Shown one piece after another: positions 44,776 through 52,834 of a DNA stretch of 55,083 nt; the first letter of the stretch is position 1; each line of letters starts with the position of its first letter. This DNA comes from Sphingobium indicum BiD32 (GTDB lineage: Bacteria > Pseudomonadota > Alphaproteobacteria > Sphingomonadales > Sphingomonadaceae): the NCBI RefSeq assembly GCF_000382885.1, contig NZ_CAVK010000251.1:1-55083 (forward strand), given 5' to 3'. A program made the translations under genes and the position numbers. The notes under the pieces were generated by a model. The model ran no database searches. It was not told the DNA's origin and saw nothing but the letters and a program-made list of their open reading frames with translations.

Positions 44776-45419
44776 TCATTTGCGACAATATCACCAAATC
44801 CTATAAGCATCATGGCGAGCGCAAGCACGTTCTCAACGGTATCAACCTAGTCGTGCAACCGGGCGAACGGATCGCATTGCTGGGACGGAATGGTGCAGGC
44901 AAGAGTACGCTTATCAAGCTGATCGGCGGGGTGGAACTGCCCACGTCGGGCAGGATCATCCGTAAGATGTCGGTATCCTGGCCACTGGGTTTTACAGGCG
45001 CTTTTCAGGGTAGTCTGACGGGCTATGACAATGCCCGCTTCATCGCCCGCATCTATCAACGTGACTATGACCGAGTTCGGCAATTCGTGGAGGAATTCAC
45101 CGAACTTGGTCGTCAATTGCGGATGCCGGTAAAAACTTATTCTTCTGGTATGCGTGCGCGTCTAGCCTTCGCTCTGTCTTTGGCGATCGAGTTCGAATGC
45201 TATCTGATCGACGAGATCATCCTGGTGGGCGACCAGAATTTTCAACGCAAATGCCAAACTGAAATGTTCGATAAGCGTACTGACCGGGGCATGATCGTCG
45301 CGTCTCACAGTACGGAGTTCGTAAGGCAATTTTGCACCAAGGCCGTTGTTATTCACAAAGGCGATGCGACCATCTATGACGATATCGACACGGCAATTGA
45401 AGATTATTCCAACCTATGA
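44772..45419 (+). CDS. kpsT: Capsule polysaccharide ABC transporter ATPase KpsT type
   Basis: This 215-aa ATPase has Walker A GRNGAGKST (38-46), the signature YSSGMRARLAFAL, and Walker B CYLIDEIILVGD followed by an H-loop SHS. The length is that of KpsT/BexA. It lacks the C-terminal carbohydrate-binding domain of Wzt, so export should not depend on a Wzt-type recognition of a terminal cap by the transporter itself. This matters for the neighbouring methyltransferase-containing protein. It overlaps kpsM by 4 bp. Confidence 0.92.
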   Translation: MIICDNITKSYKHHGERKHVLNGINLVVQPGERIALLGRNGAGKSTLIKLIGGVELPTSGRIIRKMSVSWPLGFTGAFQGSLTGYDNARFIARIYQRDYDRVRQFVEEFTELGRQLRMPVKTYSSGMRARLAFALSLAIEFECYLIDEIILVGDQNFQRKCQTEMFDKRTDRGMIVASHSTEFVRQFCTKAVVIHKGDATIYDDIDTAIEDYSNL

Positions 45420-45508
45420 ACCGGTCTGGCATACGGGATATACTGTTAACGATATTTTAAGTATAAATTAAAGTAGCTTCGGATTTTTCATGCATATGAA
45501 AGATGGGT

Positions 45509-45525
45509 GCCAATTTTTGGTGCCG
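45509..45525. repeat. Left arm of a 17-bp inverted repeat flanking the giant glycosyltransferase gene
   Basis: GCCAATTTTTGGTGCCG here is the reverse complement of 50495-50511 with one mismatch in 17. The two arms bracket the 4.9-kb gene, the left one in its AT-rich upstream region. Each arm is also weakly palindromic. Confidence 0.6.
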
Positions 45526-45547
45526 TTTCATATGGCATATATAAAAA

Positions 45548-45575
45548 TTGACAAAGGCGAGGCCTTATACATAAT
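45548..45575 (+). promoter_or_regulatory. Sigma-70-like promoter before the giant glycosyltransferase gene
   Basis: A perfect -35 TTGACA (45548-45553), a 16-bp spacer and CATAAT (45570-45575, five of six). Transcription would begin near 45582, almost at the Shine-Dalgarno AAGGA of the ATG at 45592, giving a very short leader. That is a tension in the model: either translation is near-leaderless or this match is fortuitous. Confidence 0.45.
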
Positions 45576-45591
45576 GTCACAAGGACTGGAA

Positions 45592-48500
45592 ATGTTGGAC
45601 ACCGCGGAGCAAACAAGTCGGATTAGTTACGAACATCTCCATTGCTATGCGCTTTATCGTGAATATGTCGAAGGAAAGCGCGTCCTGGATATTGTAGACG
45701 GAGCGATCTACGGAACATATTTGCTGAGTGAACGCGCGACTTCCGTAACGGTCGTCAGTACTGATAAGGATGTTATCGCCGACGCGGAAAAGCAACATTC
45801 TGGCCAGAATATCCATTTCCTGTTCACTGACCTTGTCGATCTTCCCTTTGATGACAGTCATTTCGATGTCGTCATCTGCAACGACATCATGGCCCTAACG
45901 CAGGATCAGAAGGGCCTGATCATAGAATTGAAGCGCGTACTTAAGGAGGAGGGCCTCTTCATCACGGCATCGTCTGACGTCCCCACCCGCGACGGGCAGG
46001 CGGATGTCGAATTGCCGGGAAACAGGGCCAGCGATCCAGCGCCATTCCGGAAAATACTGAACCGCCATTTTAGCCATGTCCAGTTGACCGGCCTGCGTCA
46101 GGGCAGGGTTTCGCTCAGTTTCAGGTTGGACCAGCACAAGCGGCGGACCAACCGGCCCAGTGCGCTGACCTTCCTGGGCGATTTCAAGGATGGCGTCCCA
46201 GTCGTACAAGGCGATGAAATAGCGTCCAAGCAACCGGATCGGATCATCGCGCTTTGTTCGATGCAGTCCTCGCCCGCCGAAGAGACGGGTGCCAGCCTGT
46301 TCATGCCGCGCGACGAGACCCGCTGGCTGGACCATATTGGCAATAACCCGATGGAGATGCCAGCATCAGGGCAGGACGATCCGGTGCTGCGCGTCGAGCT
46401 GAGCAATGCGCAGGCGCTGTTGCAGACGCTGCGGGACGATCTGAACAAGGCGCTGGAGGACAGGGCGCAGCTCGAAGCGCGCTATAATCAATTAAGCATC
46501 GATGCAGCTTCGACCGTGACCTTCTCTCGGTTGCTGGCACGGATGACCGGCACGATGGTCGCGACCGACGCCGATTCCATCGTCGAAAAGCTGTTCGGCC
46601 TGAACCAGCTCATTGCAACACAACGCAGCCAGCTCGAATCGACTCAAGAGATGGCCGACACTCTGGCGACTGCGGAACGTACAACGACGACCTTGCGTGA
46701 ACAGCTGGCAGAGACGCAGTTGCGCCTCGTTAATGTGAACGCCATGCTGGACCAGGAGCAGCGCGAAGCCGTCAGCCTACGCGCGAAGCTCGACGTCGCA
46801 GAGAAAGCAGCGGCAGTCCATCAGGCGCAGTTGTCGCAAGTTGGTTCGCAACTGATGGACGCTAACAGCCAGCTGGGCCGGGAGCGAGGCGAAGCCGAAG
46901 GCCTGAGAGCGCAGGTCAGCGGGTTCAACCATATCGTGGCGGCACAGCGCGACCAGCTGGATCTCGTCAGAGAGGATGCCGCATCCCGGCAGAAGCAGGT
47001 CATTGAGGTCAGTTCTGAGCTGGCAGTCGCTAATGCTCTGCTGGGTCAGGAACGCAACGAAGTCCTGAATATCCGATCACGCCTTGAGGAGAGCAACCAG
47101 GCGCTCACCGATACCCGAACATTGCTCGAGCTGGAACAGGCTGAGGCCCGTGAGATTCAGGATCGGTTCAGCCGAGCCAATGAGGCGTTGGCTGCTCTGC
47201 GCGATCAACTGGAGACAGCCAAGGGTTTCGAGGCCCGTCTTGCCACGGTCGAGGAATATGCCGCGGCGACAAACGCACAACTCACCCAGGCCCAAAAGGA
47301 ACTGACAGACACACTGGGACTGCTGGAACTGGAACGCCAGAAGAGTCAGCGGGACATGGCGGTCCTGCGCAAGCAATTGGCCGTTGCGACCGCTGGACTT
47401 GAGCGCGCGCAGCAGGAGGCCGAGCAGGCCAAGGCATTGCGAATCGAAATAGCAGAGCCGACGACGCAGCCCGCCCCTCCTCCTTCTGCCGGGGTAGGCA
47501 TGGCCACTCTTCCGGCGCGCGCAGCGCCTAACACGAGCGTCGCCAGAACCGTCAGCAGGCAGAATGCGGGCGTGCGCAGGGAACTCGAGCGTTTTGTTCA
47601 GGTTCATGGCAATATCCGCCAGCAGATTGTCGCCGCCGCGCAGGATGTGCGCGCGCATATCGTTCACCAACCAAGGCCCGTTGTCCAGGAATCGGTGGTC
47701 AAGCGATTAAGCCGGAGATTTGATCGCGACGCGGCTCCTTTCCGCACAAAATTGTTCGATAGCCACTGGCTCGCCACGCAATCGGCCGATGCCGCAGGCG
47801 TGCGCCTGGGCCGCTATCTGCGCGATCCTGGCCTGTGGACGCTGGACCCGCATCCGCTGTTCGCTTCCTCTTATTATTTGCAGAAAAATCCGGACGTCGC
47901 GTCGGAAGGCGTTTGCCCGCTGCGCCATTATCTGGAGATGGGCTGGCGCGAAGGGCGCAATCCCCACCCCTATTTCCTCAACGACTGGTATCTCAACCAG
48001 AACAAGGATCTGTTGCCGACGCTGGCGATCAGCCCACTCGAACATTATCTGGAGCATGGCTGGCGCGAAGGACGTGCCCCCAATCCGCTCTTCAATCCAC
48101 AAACCTATCTCAATCGCTATCCTGATGTAGCGCAGGCGGGGATTGAACCCCTCACCCACTATATCGTCTACGGTCGAGCGGAAAAGCGGGAAATCCCGCT
48201 CACGTCCGTTAACCCGGCATGGGAATCGCTGCTGACCGGAACGGACCGTTCACTGGGCCTGCTTGACTTCATGCTGGACAATCCGCCCCTCCCCCTGCCG
48301 GCAGATGAGGTCACGCCCGAAGCGTCGGCGGTTATTGCCCAGAAATGGCCGCCGGAGCGGTTGAACGATTTTTGGATCCCGCAAAAATTGCGCGACTTTC
48401 TAGTGGAGGGGCGCCACGAAAGCGAGATTGACCTCTACACCTATCTCTGTTCGGTGATGGCGGCCTATCAGGAAAAGCCGGAGACATTCCCGGCCTCCAG

Positions 48501-50490
48501 CCATTGCCTGCAGATTTCGGACAGAATAAAGGCGCTGTCGGCGGCGCGTGTCGCTGGCCTTCCGGATCAGCCCGACGCATCGATCATAATTCCGGTCTAT
48601 AATAATGTGATCGATACGCTGCTCTGTATCTGTTCCGTGCTGGAATACAGGGCGTCGGCATCCTACGAGATCATCGTCGCGGACGACGGGTCGAGCGATG
48701 CGACCCCCCAGTTGATCGCTACGCTCGGCGGTGTCGTCCGTTATCTGCGCCAGCCCCGAAACTACGGCTTTGTCGGCAATTGCAATGAAGCGGCGAAGCA
48801 GGCCCGCGGTCGCCACGTCGTACTTCTCAACAATGACACGCTGGTCATGCCCTATTGGCTCGACACGCTGCTCGACACGTTCGAGATGCATGACGGGGTT
48901 GGTCTTGCCGGATCGAAGCTTATCAACTGGGACGGCACGCTGCAGGAAGCGGGCGGCATTTACTGGAACGACGGGTCGGCATGGAATTTCGGGCGCGGTG
49001 CCAATGCCCGCGCGGCCGAATTCAACTATCTGAAAGATGTGGACTATATCTCCGGGGCGGCGATCGCCATTCCGACCGATGTCTGGCGGGCCATGGGCGG
49101 CTTCGACGAAATCTATGCACCTGCCTATTGCGAGGATTCCGATCTGGCGTTCCGCCTGCGCGAGGCGGGCTATCGCACCGTGCTGAACCCGGCTTCGGAA
49201 GTGCTGCACCATGAAGGCCGCAGTCATGGTCGCGACCTCAATTCCGGGATCAAGGCCTATCAGGTCAAGAACCAGGAGACGTTCCTGGACCGCTGGCGAC
49301 CCGTGCTGGCGCGGGACCATTTCCCCAACGCCCAGAATGTACTGCGCGCGCGCGACCGATCCTTCGGCAAGAAGCATGTCCTGGTCATCGACCATTATGT
49401 GCCGCAGTGGGACCGCGACGCCGGATCGCGTTCAACCTTCATGTCCATCAAGGCCTTGTTGGCTCAAGGCTATGCCGTGACATTCTGGCCCGATAATCTG
49501 TGGCGCGATCCGCAATATACGCCCACGCTCCAGGAAATGGGTGTCGAAGTCATCTATGGCACCGAATATCGCGACAAATTCGGCGAGTTCCTGCAGGCAC
49601 GCAGCAATCTTTATGACGCCGTGTTCGTCAACAGGCCTCATATTGCGCCCCATTACCTTAAGACCATCCGGGCGACGAATGGCGCGATCAAGATCATCTA
49701 TTATGGTCATGATCTGCACTTCAGGCGCCTGATGACGGCGCAATCCGCTGGCGAACCGGTGTCCGACGTGGACATCCGCCTGATGCGCAGCCAGGAACTG
49801 GATGTCTGTTCGCAGGCCGATGTCATTCTCTATCCCGACCAGACCGAGGTCGATCTGGTCGAACGGGAGCTGGGCGGTGATCGCACCTACAAGGCATTGC
49901 CGGTCTATGCCTTTGAAAAGGGCATGTTTGCCCGTAGTGGGCGGGTGTTGAATAGCATTGCGCAGAAAAGGGCGTTCAACCTGCTGTTCGTTGGCGGCTT
50001 CAACCACACGCCCAATGCAGACGGTATCATCTGGTTCGTCCAAAACATCCTGCCGATCGTGCAGGAGAGACTAGGCAAGGTCCAACTGACGATTGTAGGT
50101 TCCAACGCGCCGGAAAGCGTCCTCGCACTGGAAAGCGATGGGGTGGAGGTCGCTGGCTTCGTCAGCGACGATCGCCTGTCGACCCTGTATGAGGAAACAT
50201 CTCTCGTTATCGCGCCGCTGCGTTTTGGCGGCGGGGTCAAGGGCAAGGTGATCGAGGCCATGGCCTCGGGCGTTCCGCTGGTCACGACGCCAATCGGTGC
50301 CCAGGGATTACAGGATCCCGAAGCCCTCATGTTCCTGGCAAGCGAAACGGATGCATTTGCTGATGCCGTGATCCAAGCCTTGACGGATCGCGACGAAGCA
50401 GCAACACGCGCCCGGAATGCCTGGGCGTACACCAACAGGCATTATTCTATGCAGGCGATGGAAAATCTGTTTAATAGCATTGTTGGATGA
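45592..50490 (+). CDS. Giant multidomain glycosyltransferase: methyltransferase, coiled coil, repeats, GT2, GT-B
   Basis: The protein is about 1632 aa. Residues ~12-180 look like a class I SAM methyltransferase (VLDIVDGAIYGTYLL, then DLPFDDSHFDVVICND). Residues ~262-620 form a long heptad-rich, Gln/Glu/Ala coiled coil. Three 38-39-aa repeats with the core PLxHYLxxGWREGR lie at 47851-48195. A GT2 domain (~994-1215) has IIIPVYNN, VADDGSSDAT, LLNNDT and CEDSDLAFRLREAGY. A C-terminal GT-B domain (~1261-1632) has FVGGFNHTPNADG and PLRFGGGVKGKVIEAMASG. The ATG at 45592 has AAGGA at good spacing; an open frame from 45490 uses rare AT-rich codons. It follows kpsT and probably polymerises or terminates the exported glycan. 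Confidence 0.85.
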   Translation: MLDTAEQTSRISYEHLHCYALYREYVEGKRVLDIVDGAIYGTYLLSERATSVTVVSTDKDVIADAEKQHSGQNIHFLFTDLVDLPFDDSHFDVVICNDIMALTQDQKGLIIELKRVLKEEGLFITASSDVPTRDGQADVELPGNRASDPAPFRKILNRHFSHVQLTGLRQGRVSLSFRLDQHKRRTNRPSALTFLGDFKDGVPVVQGDEIASKQPDRIIALCSMQSSPAEETGASLFMPRDETRWLDHIGNNPMEMPASGQDDPVLRVELSNAQALLQTLRDDLNKALEDRAQLEARYNQLSIDAASTVTFSRLLARMTGTMVATDADSIVEKLFGLNQLIATQRSQLESTQEMADTLATAERTTTTLREQLAETQLRLVNVNAMLDQEQREAVSLRAKLDVAEKAAAVHQAQLSQVGSQLMDANSQLGRERGEAEGLRAQVSGFNHIVAAQRDQLDLVREDAASRQKQVIEVSSELAVANALLGQERNEVLNIRSRLEESNQALTDTRTLLELEQAEAREIQDRFSRANEALAALRDQLETAKGFEARLATVEEYAAATNAQLTQAQKELTDTLGLLELERQKSQRDMAVLRKQLAVATAGLERAQQEAEQAKALRIEIAEPTTQPAPPPSAGVGMATLPARAAPNTSVARTVSRQNAGVRRELERFVQVHGNIRQQIVAAAQDVRAHIVHQPRPVVQESVVKRLSRRFDRDAAPFRTKLFDSHWLATQSADAAGVRLGRYLRDPGLWTLDPHPLFASSYYLQKNPDVASEGVCPLRHYLEMGWREGRNPHPYFLNDWYLNQNKDLLPTLAISPLEHYLEHGWREGRAPNPLFNPQTYLNRYPDVAQAGIEPLTHYIVYGRAEKREIPLTSVNPAWESLLTGTDRSLGLLDFMLDNPPLPLPADEVTPEASAVIAQKWPPERLNDFWIPQKLRDFLVEGRHESEIDLYTYLCSVMAAYQEKPETFPASSHCLQISDRIKALSAARVAGLPDQPDASIIIPVYNNVIDTLLCICSVLEYRASASYEIIVADDGSSDATPQLIATLGGVVRYLRQPRNYGFVGNCNEAAKQARGRHVVLLNNDTLVMPYWLDTLLDTFEMHDGVGLAGSKLINWDGTLQEAGGIYWNDGSAWNFGRGANARAAEFNYLKDVDYISGAAIAIPTDVWRAMGGFDEIYAPAYCEDSDLAFRLREAGYRTVLNPASEVLHHEGRSHGRDLNSGIKAYQVKNQETFLDRWRPVLARDHFPNAQNVLRARDRSFGKKHVLVIDHYVPQWDRDAGSRSTFMSIKALLAQGYAVTFWPDNLWRDPQYTPTLQEMGVEVIYGTEYRDKFGEFLQARSNLYDAVFVNRPHIAPHYLKTIRATNGAIKIIYYGHDLHFRRLMTAQSAGEPVSDVDIRLMRSQELDVCSQADVILYPDQTEVDLVERELGGDRTYKALPVYAFEKGMFARSGRVLNSIAQKRAFNLLFVGGFNHTPNADGIIWFVQNILPIVQERLGKVQLTIVGSNAPESVLALESDGVEVAGFVSDDRLSTLYEETSLVIAPLRFGGGVKGKVIEAMASGVPLVTTPIGAQGLQDPEALMFLASETDAFADAVIQALTDRDEAATRARNAWAYTNRHYSMQAMENLFNSIVG
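47851..48195 (+). repeat. Three tandem 38-39-codon repeats inside the giant glycosyltransferase gene
   Basis: Units begin at 47851, 47965 and 48082. Each reads approximately xPxFxxxxYLxxxPDVxxxGxxPLxHYLxxGWREGRxP. Units 1 and 2 are nearly identical at DNA level over the HYL-to-EGR part, so one duplication is recent; unit 3 has diverged (VYGRAEKREI). Similar motifs occur between domains of other large bacterial glycosyltransferases. Confidence 0.8.
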
Positions 50491-50494
50491 TGGT

Positions 50495-50511
50495 CGGCAC
50501 CAAAAAATGGC
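50495..50511. repeat. Right arm of the 17-bp inverted repeat
   Basis: CGGCACCAAAAAATGGC, four bp after the giant gene's stop codon, matches the reverse complement of 45509-45525 at 16 of 17 positions. The rest of the gap up to 50720 has no gene that I can support. Confidence 0.6.
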
Positions 50512-50720
50512 CGCTTGCAGCGTTGCGCGGATGTATTGGCCAGCGATCTTGCGCAGTCGGCATGTCGCGTTGAGTGCGGTCCGTTCCCGGAGCAATTCAG
50601 TCTCCTGGCAACTGTGCCAACCCGTTGATGTGGGCCTGGTGCTTTGGCTGAAAACCGGTTGAGGTTAGCAATCAATGGCCATATTCACATACTAGTCTAA
50701 ATAAGGAAAGGGACCAAAGA

Positions 50721-50897
50721 ATGATCCAGTGCGAACTGAGTGACGGAAAGTTTCTCTTCGTCAACATGGACCGCGTCGTCAGCGTCAGCAGTCAGAAGAA
50801 TGGTGAAATCACTCTTGGTTACTTGCGCCATAACGATGAAATTACATGGGTTGCCATTAAACGCTTTCAAATCATAAAGACGGGCACCTGGTATTGA
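50721..50897 (+). CDS. Small hypothetical protein, 58 aa
   Basis: ATG at 50721 to TGA at 50895-50897 encodes 58 residues, starting MIQCELSDGKFLFVNMDRVVSV and ending RFQIIKTGTWY (partial quotes). AAGGAAAGGG upstream is an excellent ribosome-binding site. The pattern of alternating hydrophobic residues suggests a small all-beta protein; its start loosely resembles the layout of FlbD-like peptides (MI-x-C/L-x-L-x-G-x-x-F-x-x-N-x-D), which is only a visual likeness. It lies inside the capsule locus between two glycosyltransferase genes on the same strand. No function is assigned. Confidence 0.65.
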   Translation: MIQCELSDGKFLFVNMDRVVSVSSQKNGEITLGYLRHNDEITWVAIKRFQIIKTGTWY

Positions 50898-50949
50898 TGC
50901 ACTATAGCGTTGATCAGTGGTGAATAATTAAGATTGTATAGGTATTTTC

Positions 50950-52833
50950 ATGGCGTCTCGTGTTCTCGTTTTTTCTCTTGGACAGGGCGGCTATGATGTT
51001 GCCTTTGCTTCTGCCGTAGAAAGCCAGCGAGAATATTGTGAGCGCCATGGATATACCTATGTCTGTGTGTCCCAGGACGGAAGCCCCGCGCTCGGCCGCG
51101 AGAATATCTGGCTGAAAACGCTCCTTCTTTACGGGGCGCTGCTGAAAAATGACTATGTCCTGTATCTGGATACCGATGTCGGTATCCAGCCAGGATGTCC
51201 TCCGATCCATCTCGCCGTGTCCAGCGAAAGGCCGATCGGTGTTGTCGCAGGTCATTCGGGGCGAGTGAACGCCGGGGTCATCTTCGCCTATCGCAATGCG
51301 TTGTCGCTGGATTTCTTCGCCAGATGGGTCGCCAGCCTCGGGAAGCCCATTTCCGGTCGGCATGATGTTGGTTGGGGAGAAAATGGCCATCTCATCCGGC
51401 TGGTCGAAGAATATAATGTCATCCCGATCGATACCCGTTGGAACAACACCTACGACCCCGATCTGCATGATTATATGCGTCATTATACCGGTCCTCTACG
51501 CGCCCAATATCATTTTGAAGGCGAATCGAGGGTTGCATGGGATGGAATTCTGGCCGCGCTTCGTGAATCCAAGGCGATGGATGCTGCGGACATCGTCACG
51601 TCATTTTCGGAATTGAAGGAAGTCTATGGGCGTTCCGCACCAGCGGATTGCTTTGCACCTTTCGATGAATTGTGGCCTGTCCCCAAGGACATCGCCGTCC
51701 CGCAGAAATATTCTTCGCTTCCGCCGAAGAGGGACGATTCCCATGTTTACGTGGCCGAAGAGGTGCAGGACAGTTCGCCCAATGCCTATGTCGTCACGCT
51801 GCGCGACGGCCTGCAACAGGTTCTGGGTCCCGATAATGTTACGACAGGCGTCGCATCCTTCTGGGATCATGATTTCGTTCCGGGCGACATACTGCATATC
51901 GAGTGGATCGAATCCCTCTTCCACTGGAAAGTGCCAAGCGACGAACAGGTTCGGTTGTTCGAGAGGCGCATGCAGCAGATCGCTTCTATATGCCCAATCG
52001 TATATACGGCGCATAATTTCGACCTGATGCCGAGCTATGGCAAGAACAGGGCGCGCATGATGCAAGCTTTGGCCGACTATGCCACAGTCATATGCCATCT
52101 GAGTTCGGACAATATAGAACCTTATGCTCGCCATCATGGCAAGGTTAACGGCCTGAAAGACGTCAAGACGGCGATCGTGCCACATGGCGACTACCAGCCC
52201 TATTTCCGTCTGGACAATCAGCCATTCCAAGACAGGGTGTTTGAATCCGACAAGATCAAGATCCTGGTATTTGGTCATATAAGGACTGAAAAAGAGCTAA
52301 AATTCTGTCTGGAGGTCAGCGAAGCGCTGGGCCATCAGCGTTACCAGATGATCTTTGCCGGGGCTATTCACCCCGACCTCATCCATTGGAAGGAAATCCA
52401 TCGGCATCGGGACGAATGGGACGGAAAGGCCCGACGCATTCATTTCAAGGTGCCCAACGAACAGGTTATCAGCTTGGTCAGCCAGTGCGATGCATTGCTG
52501 GTTCCCCGCTTCGATCGCCTGAATTCGGGGGTCCAGTTTCTGGGTCATTCCCTGCTGAAGCCGGTATTCGTACCCGATCAAAATTCGATGGGTGACGTGC
52601 AGAGAAAGGCAGAGGCCGGCGGCATCTTCATTCCGGAGGACGTGAAATCTGCCGTTTCCATCATCAAGCAGACTTTCGAAGGGGATCCTGTGGCCATGAT
52701 GGTAAAACAGTTCAAGGTCAACGCCTTCAACTATTGGCGACAGGATGCGGTCAATGTCGGCATGGCACACAAGGCGGCGTACCAACTGGCAGTCGCCGAA
52801 CATGCCAAGCGCGAGATTGAGGTTGTAAGCTAA
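50950..52833 (+). CDS. Two-domain glycosyltransferase (GT-A plus GT-B)
   Basis: This 627-aa protein is apparently a fusion. Residues ~1-225 resemble a GT-A galactosyl/mannosyltransferase of the nucleotide-diphospho-sugar type: YLDTDVGIQ with the metal-binding DTD at 74-76, GRVNAGVIFAYRN and the RWNNTYDPDLHDYMRHYTG end. Residues ~265-600 resemble a GT-B transferase: HIEWIESLFHW, VYTAHNFDLMPSY, ILVFGHIRTEKEL and VPRFDRLNSGVQFLGHSL. It should add two sugars to the capsule repeat. It starts 52 bp after the small gene and ends 1 bp before the pyruvyltransferase gene, forming an operon. Confidence 0.82.
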   Translation: MASRVLVFSLGQGGYDVAFASAVESQREYCERHGYTYVCVSQDGSPALGRENIWLKTLLLYGALLKNDYVLYLDTDVGIQPGCPPIHLAVSSERPIGVVAGHSGRVNAGVIFAYRNALSLDFFARWVASLGKPISGRHDVGWGENGHLIRLVEEYNVIPIDTRWNNTYDPDLHDYMRHYTGPLRAQYHFEGESRVAWDGILAALRESKAMDAADIVTSFSELKEVYGRSAPADCFAPFDELWPVPKDIAVPQKYSSLPPKRDDSHVYVAEEVQDSSPNAYVVTLRDGLQQVLGPDNVTTGVASFWDHDFVPGDILHIEWIESLFHWKVPSDEQVRLFERRMQQIASICPIVYTAHNFDLMPSYGKNRARMMQALADYATVICHLSSDNIEPYARHHGKVNGLKDVKTAIVPHGDYQPYFRLDNQPFQDRVFESDKIKILVFGHIRTEKELKFCLEVSEALGHQRYQMIFAGAIHPDLIHWKEIHRHRDEWDGKARRIHFKVPNEQVISLVSQCDALLVPRFDRLNSGVQFLGHSLLKPVFVPDQNSMGDVQRKAEAGGIFIPEDVKSAVSIIKQTFEGDPVAMMVKQFKVNAFNYWRQDAVNVGMAHKAAYQLAVAEHAKREIEVVS

Positions 52834-52834
52834 G

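Noticed and set aside
47851..48195. Tandem repeats considered as a CRISPR-like array
   Set aside because: The repeats are in frame within a coding sequence, about 115 bp long and encode a conserved protein motif.
50508..50663. 51-codon open frame after the giant glycosyltransferase gene
   Set aside because: No RBS, Cys/Trp/Arg-rich unnatural composition, and it begins within the right inverted-repeat arm.
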